Position numbers and translations under genes: made by a program. From Hydrogenothermaceae bacterium (GTDB taxonomy: Bacteria; Aquificota; Aquificia; Aquificales; Hydrogenothermaceae): a stretch of DNA of 64,000 nucleotides. The stretch covers positions 1 to 64,000 of the forward strand of contig WIAL01000020.1 of assembly GCA_015519975.1 (NCBI GenBank). Direction: 5' to 3'. Below the pieces are notes generated by a model that saw only the letters and a program-made list of their open reading frames with translations, did not search any database and was not told the DNA's origin. Below, one piece after another: positions 1 through 8,764 of the stretch. The number at the start of each line of letters is the position of its first letter. The stretch's first letter is position 1.

Positions 1-1
1 A

Positions 2-1336
2 TTTATAGGTTTAATTATATATAGGAAAAACAGAAAAGAAATAGTTTATAAGATTTTATTGTTTATTTTACTTACCAATCCAGTTTATTTTTTTAGTTCA
101 CTATTGCCATCGATATTTCACTATATAAAAACTTATATATTAAAAATATCAGAAAATTCTTTCATATTACCAATTACTGTAAGTAAAGAAATAACAGAAT
201 TAACGGGTATTTCATTAGCTGAATTTATAGATTTTACTACCAATAATATAATTATATTAATTTTAGCAATAACTGGAATATTTTTATTATTCAAAACCAA
301 TAAAAATATATATCTATCTTTACCATTTATAGTAATTGGACTTTTGTCATTTTTTGGAGGAAATAGATTTTTAATATATATTTCTCCATTTATTGGTATG
401 GGATTGGGTTATATTACTTATCAAATATACAACTTTGCAAATAAAAAATTAACTTCAAATCTTTTAGTTAAATTTATTTACTCTATTTTAATTATTTCTT
501 TGGTATTTTTTTCAATACCTCCAAATACTGTAAAAGCCAATATTAAACCAATATTTAGAGAAAACATCTATGAAGATTTAGAAACTATTTCTAAGATAGA
601 AAAAATGCCTCTAGATTCATTTATAATGTCATGGTGGTCTTATGGGGGATTATTAACTTACTTTTTTGAAAGAGGAACATATGTAAGCAATTCTTCTATG
701 GATTCAATAAAATTATTTGCTATTGCAAATATTTTAATGTCAAATAATGAAAGAGATGCATTGAATATTATTTCTTTTTTAACAAATAACAAAAAAATAT
801 TTTATCAAAGTTATATTAAAACACCTGAAGATTTTTTAAATGCCTCCTTAAAATACAGTAAACCACCTAAAAATAATGTTTATTTATTTCTATTCCCCGG
901 AATGTTAACAAATAAAGTTATATATACTTATGGAACTTATTCAGTAAAAAATAATCAAAAATCAGGAGTGGATTTATTCTTTAAATGTTTACCTAAATTA
1001 GAAAATATATTTGACTGCGGAGTAATAGAATATAACTCTTTTTCAGGATATATAAAATTTAAAAATAAAAAATTTAAAAATCAATATCTTAAAGATATTT
1101 TAATCATAAGAAAAAATGTTTTTCCAAAACTTATTCAAAAGAAGATTTTCAATGAAAATGGTACTAAAACAATTGAAATTATCGAAACAAAAAAGGATGT
1201 GTATATAATAGTAGCTAATAAGATTTTTATTAATTCTATTTTAAATAAGATGTTTGCATTAGAAAGTAATTTCAAACATTTTAAATTAATTTATTCAGAT
1301 TTTCCTTATATCATCGTTTACAAGGTGGAAAGATGA
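2..1336 (+). CDS. pglB: PglB/STT3-like oligosaccharyltransferase, C-terminal part (5' end outside window)
   Basis: The reading frame is open to the first base of the window, so this is the 3' part of a longer membrane protein; a TTG at 59 is probably internal. It resembles the second half of bacterial PglB, which moves a lipid-linked glycan onto protein asparagine in the periplasm. The visible part has several transmembrane segments, a GGNRFLIYISP stretch matching the PglB region with the conserved Arg, then a soluble domain opening with WWSYG at 632-646. The family signature is WWDYG, so the Asp is Ser here. Its stop codon overlaps the start of the following prepilin gene, which suggests coupled translation and a pilin substrate. 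The family call is fairly secure; the substrate is inference. Confidence 0.75.
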   Translation, partial: FIGLIIYRKNRKEIVYKILLFILLTNPVYFFSSLLPSIFHYIKTYILKISENSFILPITVSKEITELTGISLAEFIDFTTNNIIILILAITGIFLLFKTNKNIYLSLPFIVIGLLSFFGGNRFLIYISPFIGMGLGYITYQIYNFANKKLTSNLLVKFIYSILIISLVFFSIPPNTVKANIKPIFRENIYEDLETISKIEKMPLDSFIMSWWSYGGLLTYFFERGTYVSNSSMDSIKLFAIANILMSNNERDALNIISFLTNNKKIFYQSYIKTPEDFLNASLKYSKPPKNNVYLFLFPGMLTNKVIYTYGTYSVKNNQKSGVDLFFKCLPKLENIFDCGVIEYNSFSGYIKFKNKKFKNQYLKDILIIRKNVFPKLIQKKIFNENGTKTIEIIETKKDVYIIVANKIFINSILNKMFALESNFKHFKLIYSDFPYIIVYKVER

Positions 1337-1638
1337 ATTCAAAAGGCTTTTCTATTATAGAATTACTTGTTGTAATTTTTATAATTACTCTATTAACGTC
1401 TATAGGATTTATATCTATTTCAAAATATCTAAAAAATTCTTACAGGGCAACAGCAATGAGCAATGCAAGAAATTGTTTAACTATTGTACATGCAGCTTTA
1501 TTAGAAAATGAAACTCCTAATGTACCGCAAAATTGCCAAATAAATAATGATTTTACATCTTGCACATGTACTGTAGAAGGATTTGCAGGGTCTGTAACAT
1601 GTACACTTGAAGAAGGAGGGATAGTTGAATGTAACTAA
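1333..1638 (+). CDS. Small cysteine-rich type IV prepilin-like protein
   Basis: The 101-residue protein opens with a class III signal, MNSKG^FSIIE, cut by prepilin peptidase after Gly5, with the conserved Glu at mature position 5 and a hydrophobic helix up to about residue 30. The mature protein is only about 96 residues and has six Cys (48, 68, 77, 79, 90, 100), enough for three disulfides. There is one N-X-T site (N59-E60-T61), but it lacks the acidic residue at -2 preferred by Campylobacter PglB and is followed by Pro. The start codon overlaps the stop of the oligosaccharyltransferase gene. It could be a major or minor pilin or a pseudopilin; which one cannot be told from sequence. Confidence 0.85.
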   Translation: MNSKGFSIIELLVVIFIITLLTSIGFISISKYLKNSYRATAMSNARNCLTIVHAALLENETPNVPQNCQINNDFTSCTCTVEGFAGSVTCTLEEGGIVECN

Positions 1639-1652
1639 ACAAATACAAACTA

Positions 1653-2090
1653 TTATTTAACCTTATATACAAACTCTATTTCTGCCTTTTCGTTTGGTTT
1701 ATTAGAGTTTTTAGCTACAACTCTTACTGTATAAACTTTTATCTGATTACCATTAATATCTACAAAAGATTCTTTTCCAAGTAAATATGCTTCTACACTA
1801 TAATTCCCAAAATTTGATTGAATTAAATCTATTTTGCATGTATTTGAAATACTTGTTGGACAAGGTGTACAGGAACTACCATTACATTTTAAATCTCCGG
1901 AGAGGATATTGCTAATTACAAGGTTTGCTCCACCTTTTGCTGCTTCTAAAGCAGTATAATATCTTTTTTCAACCCCTGAAATCTTAGTTCCACTAGTTAA
2001 AAAATATAAAAGAGCTCCAATAAATGCCAAAGCTATTAATCCTAATACTAGTGTTGTTACTAAAGCTATTCCTTTCTGATTATTTTTCAT
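1653..2090 (-). CDS. pilX: PilX-like minor pilin
   Basis: This 145-residue protein has a prepilin leader MKNNQKG followed by the hydrophobic stretch IALVTTLVLG. The mature position 5 is Thr rather than Glu, as in PilX and GspK, the minor pilins at the tip of the initiation complex. A four-Cys cluster lies in the middle (residues about 69-85). It is the last gene of the minor pilin operon, 9 bases after pilW, and faces the + strand prepilin gene with a gap of only 14 bases. The family assignment rests on leader type, size and gene order. Confidence 0.7.
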   Translation of the reverse strand: MKNNQKGIALVTTLVLGLIALAFIGALLYFLTSGTKISGVEKRYYTALEAAKGGANLVISNILSGDLKCNGSSCTPCPTSISNTCKIDLIQSNFGNYSVEAYLLGKESFVDINGNQIKVYTVRVVAKNSNKPNEKAEIEFVYKVK

Positions 2091-2099
2091 ACTATCACC

Positions 2100-3080
2100 T
2101 TATAAATCCATTGGTTTAACTTTTATTATTAAAGGCTTCCATCTGTAGTGTATATAATCAGCAGGGAGTTTTAAAAGTTCACCATTCACGATAACGCACT
2201 TATTAGAACCACAATCTGATGCTTGAGCAAATGTATAATTTAAATCATATCTTCCTTCTTGAACTAAAATATATACATTTATAGCTTTTAGTTTACTTCT
2301 AATATCACCATTTGTTGCAGGTAAAGTAGTTTGATTTTCTTCCCCTGAATCTATTACTCCATTTCCATCTAAATCAATATCAAAAGTAACAGTCCAATCA
2401 GCAACACAGTTTAATATAGGTTCTCCAGGTGATGATGTCCCTACTTTTCTTTTAAGATTATAAATATTAGGATTGCATCTATCTATTAAATTTGAATTTG
2501 AAAGATAGTATGTTATTTGTTCACAGTAAGAGTCTGAGCATCCATTTGCTGCCCCATTATATACAACATCTCTTACAGGAAAAGCAATGTATATTTTTTT
2601 ATTTATACATGTTTTACTTATTAACGTAATTGTATCTGGAGCTGTAGATTCTATTTCTCCTTTATCAAAAAATTTCTTATTTTCTGTATCAATTACAACA
2701 ACATAAGGATTATTAGTCTTATCTTCTCTTCCATCATAGGTTATCTCCAAAGTACCTCCATTACATTTTGCAAGAATATATCCTCTTGTTTTTGAATTTG
2801 TATTATTTAGTGTAGTTCTTAAGATAAGTTCTTTATTAGTACTATCCCAATAAATTATTTGTGCAGTTTCATCTTCAGGTATTCCATATCCTACATGTTC
2901 TAAGTCTAATCTTAAAATATCAAGACCTATCAAACTTTCTATCTGGGTTGAAATTTTTTCACTCTCTGATTTAAAACCTTTTAATAGCTTTATATATGTA
3001 AGATACGCAGCCGAAAGTACAACTCCTACGATAAAAAGCGTAACTAAAAGCTCTGTAATTGTGAAACCTTTTTTATTCAT
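2100..3080 (-). CDS. pilW: PilW-like minor pilin
   Basis: The 326-residue protein has the prepilin leader MNKKG^FTITE with Glu5, a transmembrane helix to about residue 28, and a long extracellular domain with several Cys pairs. Length, and its place between pilV-like and pilX-like genes, match PilW, a minor pilin that helps prime pilus assembly and present PilY1. A loop DLDGNGVIDSGEE (near residue 235) looks like a calcium-binding DxDxNG loop. Its ATG overlaps the end of the pilV-like gene by four bases, so translation is probably coupled. Confidence 0.75.
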   Translation of the reverse strand: MNKKGFTITELLVTLFIVGVVLSAAYLTYIKLLKGFKSESEKISTQIESLIGLDILRLDLEHVGYGIPEDETAQIIYWDSTNKELILRTTLNNTNSKTRGYILAKCNGGTLEITYDGREDKTNNPYVVVIDTENKKFFDKGEIESTAPDTITLISKTCINKKIYIAFPVRDVVYNGAANGCSDSYCEQITYYLSNSNLIDRCNPNIYNLKRKVGTSSPGEPILNCVADWTVTFDIDLDGNGVIDSGEENQTTLPATNGDIRSKLKAINVYILVQEGRYDLNYTFAQASDCGSNKCVIVNGELLKLPADYIHYRWKPLIIKVKPMDL

Positions 3081-3469
3081 GAAGACCCCACTAAAGTTTC
3101 TATGGTGTGTGAATAAGTTTTACCTTTATATGTCCAAGTTACAGTTATTTTTACTTGTTTAATTTTTCCTGCAACTATTTCTGATGAAGTCACATTTATA
3201 TTATAGGTAATATCTGCATTTCTAATTTTCCTATTAATTTCAAATGTATCATTTGTTGGAATATTACTTAATCCAAAATTTCTATATTTTTCTGCGTATT
3301 CATTAGCAATTTTTACAGCTTCATCTCTAATCAGATTTCTTGTAGATATTTCATACGCTGTTATTAAAGCAGATAAAAGACCAAGGAGCAGTATAGCAAG
3401 AATGACTAAAGCTACCAAAGCCTCTACTATTGTAAAACCTTTATAATTCCTATGGATTCTGATTAACAT
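3077..3469 (-). CDS. pilV: PilV-like minor pilin
   Basis: The 130-residue protein has a basic leader ending NYKG^FTIVEA, with the cut after Gly11 and Glu5 conserved, then the hydrophobic helix ALVALVILAILLLGLLSA. Size, the VEALVALVIL pattern and its order between fimT-like and pilW-like genes fit the PilV/GspI type of minor pilin. The start lies 20 bases inside the preceding fimT-like gene, so the two are translated from overlapping frames. Confidence 0.75.
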   Translation of the reverse strand: MLIRIHRNYKGFTIVEALVALVILAILLLGLLSALITAYEISTRNLIRDEAVKIANEYAEKYRNFGLSNIPTNDTFEINRKIRNADITYNINVTSSEIVAGKIKQVKITVTWTYKGKTYSHTIETLVGSS

Positions 3470-3911
3470 TATTACATTTCTCCATTTTTACTCTTATATC
3501 ACTTACTCTAATGCAGTCATACTGTGCTTCATTACCATGTGGATAATAAATTGGTCCCCCTAAAAATGTACCTCTTTTACTTATATTCACAGTATTTCCA
3601 GTAAAACTATTTTTAAGTTGAATACACTTTATATTTCCTGTTCCATATAAAGATATACAGTCATTATCACCAGTATCACATTTCATACAAACTTCATTTC
3701 CATTTACAACTACATCAAGTTTTATTTTTTCAGCAAATGCTTTTGCCCGTGCATCTTGCAAAAATGCGTAAATTGCTTTTGTATCACTTTCTATATTGTA
3801 CTTTTTTATCCATTTAAAAAACTGTGGTATAGCAATAGATAAAATTATAGCCGTAACAGCAATAACAACTAAAAGCTCTATTAAACTAAAACCTTTTATT
3901 TTTCTAGCCAA
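3450..3911 (-). CDS. fimT: FimT/GspH-like minor pilin
   Basis: The 153-residue protein begins MARKIKG^FSLIEL, a standard prepilin peptidase site with Glu5, followed by a helix rich in Val, Ile and Ala. The segment after the helix (AFLQDARAKAFAEKIKLDVVV) matches the pattern of FimT/GspH pseudopilins. FimT proteins in some bacteria bind DNA during natural transformation, which would fit the dprA gene elsewhere in the window, but that role is inference. It overlaps the end of pilY1 by 16 bases. Confidence 0.75.
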   Translation of the reverse strand: MARKIKGFSLIELLVVIAVTAIILSIAIPQFFKWIKKYNIESDTKAIYAFLQDARAKAFAEKIKLDVVVNGNEVCMKCDTGDNDCISLYGTGNIKCIQLKNSFTGNTVNISKRGTFLGGPIYYPHGNEAQYDCIRVSDIRVKMEKCNNVNQNP

Positions 3912-6900
3912 AGTATTATTTCTCCTTCTAATGATCCAGGTAATACAGGTATACCACCTTGCTCAGATGCTACTCCTCGCTTAAATTCTGTAGCTCTTCC
4001 TCCCTTATTTGAAAAAGATTCAGCTTTGAATTGTTCTATATTACCACCAGATAATTGTACCAAATACATTAATATAGTATTAGTTACAGTATAACCTGGA
4101 CATCTCTGACTGAATGCTGGATCTCCTGTCGCACAGTTCATAGCCCATGCCCTTGATCTTCCACCAAATCCACATAAATCAGCTGTAGGCTGAGTAGTTG
4201 TAAAAAATACAATATTGTTAGATATTGATGGGTCTGAGATATTTCTTTCTTTTAAATACACATTATCTCCAAGATCAAGATCTATCATCCATGCTCCTTG
4301 AGTCTTATCTGCAATATTTTCACATGCAAGTTCCGTTGTTGCAGAATGAACTGGATTGATAGTTCCTGTTGGACAATTATTATTCTCATCACACAAGAAA
4401 GGAACTCCATAAAGAGCATTTTGACTTTGGTCATCATCTGTTTTATAGAAATATCTACCTGTTCCAAAATAAAGGAACCATTTATCAAAACATTTGCTTG
4501 CTATTACAGGAGCAGTAACAGGATTATTTGCAAAGTTAAGTAATGTCTCATCAAAATCCCATTGATTAGGATTTGCACTTCCAGTCCAAATTTTTAATAC
4601 ACCACCTTTAGCTGTTGACTTTCCAACTTTTCTAGAATATCCTAAAAATACATAATCAGTTTGACCATCTTCATTTACATCAAGTCCATTATTAAAGAGC
4701 CTTCCTCCAAAAGAGTTAGAGAAATTTTGACCTAAATCTTTATCAAGTAATAAACTTCCCGTTGCTAAATCTAAAACAAATATATGCAAATTTTGGTTTG
4801 TATATCCTTCATATGATGTGGGTCCAGATGCAAATATTACAAAATGTTTCCAATTTCCATTTCCATCTTTTCTTTTAACATAAGCCGGACCTGAATAAGT
4901 AAATCCAAGATTAGGATTAGTGAATTCCCAAAGAAGTTTAGGGCTGTTTATATCTGTTACATCAAGGGCATAATATTCTGATAGCCCAACACAAGTACCA
5001 GACGAGAGATCAGGACAGGTATCGGACGGTGGTATAACACAGTTTGTTCCACTGCAGTTACAACCGCCACCAAGCCTAAGTCCTCCAACTAAAACTATTT
5101 CATCCTTACCATCGTTATTATAATCTATATTTATTAAATAAGGAGCTAAGTCGTGTATATACAAATGACAATAGTCCGGATCTGCTAAATACCTTAAATA
5201 AGGTAAAGCATGTTTCGGGATAAATGCCCAAAGTTCCTTTCCTAAGTCCGTTCCTGTTAGCTTAGCAATGTAATTTCCATTTAAATCTTGAACTTTACCT
5301 GCTTCAAAAGCGTGTAGCATACCATCATTGGAAGCAGTAAATATTACACCATGTTTTAAATTTCCATTTTTATCTTTATAATAAGCTATTTTAGGAGATG
5401 AGTAAATAATATCTGCTAATTTCCAAATATCTCCTGCATCATTAGTTTTTCTACTTCTACATCCAGGAATATCATCACCTCTTATATAGTTGACTAAATT
5501 TTTATAGTTAATAGAATTACTTGTATTATCAATTAAACAATTTGGAAATTCATTTATATCATTACCTAAATTGTTTTTAAAACTTTGTAAATTAGTATCT
5601 ATAAATTCTATTAAAGAATTATTATTCCCAACTGTATATATTACTCTATCAGAAGATTGTCTATTTTTAAGCTGTTCTCCTGCTTCCCAAAGATATTTTA
5701 CTTCATCTAGAGATGTATATGCTGGTGTAATTTCAGTTCCTTTTGTACCATCAGGATTTGAAGAAAAACGGTGAATTTTAAGATTTCCATAACTATCCAA
5801 AACAAATTCTAAAATATTATCATCTTTTATGCTTAGTTTATTATCCTGATTTGTATCTTCTCTTATATTCTGAGCATCTTTTGTATTTAAAAACCAATAT
5901 GTAAATAACTGACCTATCCAGTTTACTTTATAATTACCAAAAGTTTTTTGGGGATAAAATACAGCTTGAGTTACTAATGCACCTTTTGAATCTTTTTCTG
6001 ATAAAACAGATACAGATGTACCTGAAGCAGTCCTTTGTAATATATTTCTCAAAAATTTTAGAAGGGAATTTTTTATTTCTATAGCATTTTGGGCGCTTAA
6101 AAAATTATCAGGGACTCCATCCCCATTAGAATCCCAATCAGGAGATGATGGAGGAAGCGGTGTACAGGCACTTCCTCTTCCACTTCCACAATCATCCATT
6201 TCACATGTATCCCATGGATATTGTCCACCATTTCCATTCCAGTGAGCAGTATCATCTGTACCATACGGCCATGTATATTGGGAAATATCAAAAGAACCAT
6301 AAACAGCTACATTTTTAAGGGATTGCTCTCCAGTGCCACCTAAAAATAGCCCTAAAGAATAAATAGCTTCCACGTTAATTGTAAATTCATTACCACTTAA
6401 ACTGGACAATATTCTGTTTAAAAGCTTATGCATCCAATAAGCTGGAACAACTGGATCTGCAGAATAATTCTCATATCCTGTTTCAATATTACAGGTCAGA
6501 TATAAGTTTCCTCCAACATTCCACTGTCCATCTGAAGCAAGTATTACAAAATTTTTAGCACAAGGAACAGGCTTGCAATTTTGCCTTTGATAATCACAAA
6601 AGTAATTTGGATCTGCTGCTGTTCCAGGATCTATAGTGAATCCATTACTATAACTATGATCATTAGATTGTTTAAAGTAATCATAAGCTTCCCACATTGC
6701 AGGTGCTGTACCTGTTGCACCGCCAGGGGATACATAATTTATAGCTCTTTTTACATAAGTGTAAGGGTGATCAGGATCTGCATTATTACCATTAGGATAA
6801 TCTCCTATATATACTTTATCTGGATATATAAATGTATCGTAAAATAAAACTCCAAATCTTGGACGATTTTTTTCATTTTCAAATTCTTGTAGTACTCCTT

Positions 6901-7444
6901 TTATTCTTTCTTTAGGAACCGAAATTCTATATCCAGCATCTGTTATTAGGATACATGTATCGCTAGTACATGCCAAATCTGGATCGCAATTTATATCTGT
7001 AAAACTGCTACATCCTTCTGGCCTACCTCCTGTTAATGCCCATCTAAGAAGGTCTATCCTCGCCATTAAATGATAATTCAAACAACTACCTTTATAAGGT
7101 GTATTTCTATATAAAGTTGTTGATTCTGAACAATTTTCAGGAGGTGACGTGGTTTCTTCCCAAATCCATTCTATACATCTTCCTCTCCTATTATAGCTAC
7201 TACATACATATTGATAAACCTTATCAGGAATAAAATATCCTTCCTCATCTCCATTATAAGTACCACTATAAGCATTTCCGCTCATACTTCCACTTTTGTC
7301 AACTATTAAAAGAACATTAGGAGATACAGCAGTATTTAAAAAAGGAGGAACTTGACAATAATTTGTCATACTGTAAGAAAAAGAAAAATTGAAAATTAAA
7401 AGATTTAATATCAATGTTATTAATAAACTATTTAATAATTTCAT
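3896..7444 (-). CDS. pilY1: PilY1-like pilus tip adhesin / assembly protein
   Basis: The 1182-residue protein has a Sec signal peptide (about residues 1-24), a von Willebrand A-like domain with a MIDAS site DKSGSMSG (Asp49), and a C-terminal half typical of the PilY1 beta-propeller (TASNDGMLHAFEAG, then LWAFIPKHALPYL). Several Asp-rich loops look like calcium sites: DTNQDNKLSIKDD, DSNGDGVPDNF, DYNNDGKDE and DVNEDGQTD. PilY1 sits at the tip of type IV pili, is needed for assembly and retraction control, and acts in adhesion and surface sensing. Many Cys residues in the N-terminal half suggest disulfides. It lies in the minor pilin operon and overlaps both its neighbours. Confidence 0.9.
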   Translation of the reverse strand: MKLLNSLLITLILNLLIFNFSFSYSMTNYCQVPPFLNTAVSPNVLLIVDKSGSMSGNAYSGTYNGDEEGYFIPDKVYQYVCSSYNRRGRCIEWIWEETTSPPENCSESTTLYRNTPYKGSCLNYHLMARIDLLRWALTGGRPEGCSSFTDINCDPDLACTSDTCILITDAGYRISVPKERIKGVLQEFENEKNRPRFGVLFYDTFIYPDKVYIGDYPNGNNADPDHPYTYVKRAINYVSPGGATGTAPAMWEAYDYFKQSNDHSYSNGFTIDPGTAADPNYFCDYQRQNCKPVPCAKNFVILASDGQWNVGGNLYLTCNIETGYENYSADPVVPAYWMHKLLNRILSSLSGNEFTINVEAIYSLGLFLGGTGEQSLKNVAVYGSFDISQYTWPYGTDDTAHWNGNGGQYPWDTCEMDDCGSGRGSACTPLPPSSPDWDSNGDGVPDNFLSAQNAIEIKNSLLKFLRNILQRTASGTSVSVLSEKDSKGALVTQAVFYPQKTFGNYKVNWIGQLFTYWFLNTKDAQNIREDTNQDNKLSIKDDNILEFVLDSYGNLKIHRFSSNPDGTKGTEITPAYTSLDEVKYLWEAGEQLKNRQSSDRVIYTVGNNNSLIEFIDTNLQSFKNNLGNDINEFPNCLIDNTSNSINYKNLVNYIRGDDIPGCRSRKTNDAGDIWKLADIIYSSPKIAYYKDKNGNLKHGVIFTASNDGMLHAFEAGKVQDLNGNYIAKLTGTDLGKELWAFIPKHALPYLRYLADPDYCHLYIHDLAPYLINIDYNNDGKDEIVLVGGLRLGGGCNCSGTNCVIPPSDTCPDLSSGTCVGLSEYYALDVTDINSPKLLWEFTNPNLGFTYSGPAYVKRKDGNGNWKHFVIFASGPTSYEGYTNQNLHIFVLDLATGSLLLDKDLGQNFSNSFGGRLFNNGLDVNEDGQTDYVFLGYSRKVGKSTAKGGVLKIWTGSANPNQWDFDETLLNFANNPVTAPVIASKCFDKWFLYFGTGRYFYKTDDDQSQNALYGVPFLCDENNNCPTGTINPVHSATTELACENIADKTQGAWMIDLDLGDNVYLKERNISDPSISNNIVFFTTTQPTADLCGFGGRSRAWAMNCATGDPAFSQRCPGYTVTNTILMYLVQLSGGNIEQFKAESFSNKGGRATEFKRGVASEQGGIPVLPGSLEGEIILWLEK

Positions 7445-7721
7445 TTTTCAAAACCTCTATTATGTCATAAACTTTATCTTTTTCACATTTTGAAGAATTT
7501 ATAATAAATTTAATATTTTCTCCTTTCTCAAGCGTCGAAATATTATCAATTTTAAACTCTCTTTTTCCTTTACATGATAAAGACTTAACATCAACTATAG
7601 CTTTATTATCTTTAATATCTATCACTATCCCTCTTAACACTAAATTATCATAAAGTTCTTTACTAAAACCAAATTCTGCTATTATAAATATAAACAAAAC
7701 TATAGAACTAATAAATCTCAT
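7428..7721 (-). CDS. Small secreted protein of unknown function, first gene of pilY1 operon
   Basis: I do not recognise this 97-residue protein. It has an N-terminal signal peptide (residues 1-20, ending about FGFSKE), then a beta-rich sequence with alternating charged and hydrophobic residues and only two Cys (in LSCKGK and SSKCEK), which could form a single disulfide. Its 3' end overlaps the start of pilY1 by 17 bases, so it is very probably translated with pilY1 and acts in the periplasm, perhaps as a pilus assembly accessory. That role is inferred from position only. Confidence 0.6.
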   Translation of the reverse strand: MRFISSIVLFIFIIAEFGFSKELYDNLVLRGIVIDIKDNKAIVDVKSLSCKGKREFKIDNISTLEKGENIKFIINSSKCEKDKVYDIIEVLKNEIIK

Positions 7722-7786
7722 AATTATTAACCCCCACTTTATCTTACTTTAAATTTATATTCTAATCATAAAAAAATCGTGAAAAT

Positions 7787-8764
7787 TTATTTTTTTATTT
7801 TCAAAACTACTAAAAAATTGTTTTTTGCTCTTGTAATGAGTTTAATATTATTTCTATCTGCCAAAAACTTAGCTATTTCAAGCCCTATTCCAGACCCTCC
7901 TTTAAAATCAGTATTTATATCATTTTTGATAAAAATATAAATAAATTTCTTATCTCCGCACATTTTAATATATATTTTCTTATCTGAATGTAAAACCGCA
8001 TTTTCAATAAGTATATAAAGTAAATTTTTCAAGTCATCATAGTTTGTTCTTAAAACAGAAGGTTTTAGCCTTAATATAAGGATTTTGGTTTTTAAAATAG
8101 TTGAAAAATTGTTAATTATCTCTTCAATAATTTTATCAATTCTCACTTCTACTTTATCTTCTTTATATGCATTTATTTTTTTTAAAATATCAGTTGTAAA
8201 TTTAAAATCTTTTTCAATTACATCAAATGCCGACATTAATCTTTTTAATGCAGGAATATTGCATTTATTTTCTATTATTTCCAAATTAACTTTTTGAATG
8301 GATAGGAAATTCCCGAGTTTGTGGCTAACTGCAAGCAAAACAGTTTCAAGATATTTTTTTACTTCCATTTCTTTTTTTAAATACCTTCCGATAGTGAAAT
8401 ATAAAATGCTCATTAATGAAACAATTAAAACAAAATCCCATAAAATAAGAAGCTGAGCAAAATTAATTAATTTTTTATTAAGATAGGATCTAGAAAGAAA
8501 GACATATTTGTTGTCTAATTGGTTAAAATACACAAGTTCATATTTGTTATTAAATGTAAGTTTATCTGTAATTAAAAAATATTTAGGTATTTTATAACCT
8601 TTATTGCTTTTTGAAAGCAGATATACAAGCTGAGCCTTTTCCTGGATATTTTGCTGTAAAGAAAGTTTATAAAATAAAAAGCTAACAACATTTATCATCG
8701 AAAGTCCAAAAGTTAAAACAGCAACGAAGATAAGAAGTACTTTGGTTTCAAAATTTAATTTCAC
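7787..8764 (-). CDS. Two-component sensor histidine kinase
   Basis: The 325-residue protein has a transmembrane helix at about 9-31, a periplasmic loop of about 70 residues, a second helix at about 104-124, and a cytoplasmic kinase core. The phosphoacceptor is probably His148 in AVSHKLGNFLS, a departure from the usual HELRTPL. The ATP-binding domain has an N box (LIENAVLHS) and a GGSGIGLEIA box; the DxGxG motif is weak (KNDIN). It overlaps the response regulator gene by four bases, and the pilus operon follows 65 bases downstream on the same strand, so it may control pili. The signal sensed is unknown. Confidence 0.85.
   Translation of the reverse strand: MKLNFETKVLLIFVAVLTFGLSMINVVSFLFYKLSLQQNIQEKAQLVYLLSKSNKGYKIPKYFLITDKLTFNNKYELVYFNQLDNKYVFLSRSYLNKKLINFAQLLILWDFVLIVSLMSILYFTIGRYLKKEMEVKKYLETVLLAVSHKLGNFLSIQKVNLEIIENKCNIPALKRLMSAFDVIEKDFKFTTDILKKINAYKEDKVEVRIDKIIEEIINNFSTILKTKILILRLKPSVLRTNYDDLKNLLYILIENAVLHSDKKIYIKMCGDKKFIYIFIKNDINTDFKGGSGIGLEIAKFLADRNNIKLITRAKNNFLVVLKIKK

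Noticed and set aside
59-1336. TTG at 59 as the start of the oligosaccharyltransferase
   Set aside because: The frame is open to base 2 with no stop, and PglB-type proteins need several more transmembrane helices before this point, so the gene is cut by the window edge.
4285-4543. Frames inside pilY1 (4285-4488, 4298-4543, 5571-5774, 6097-6300, 6581-6847)
   Set aside because: They overlap a continuous 1182-residue gene with clear domains on the minus strand and show no coding features of their own.
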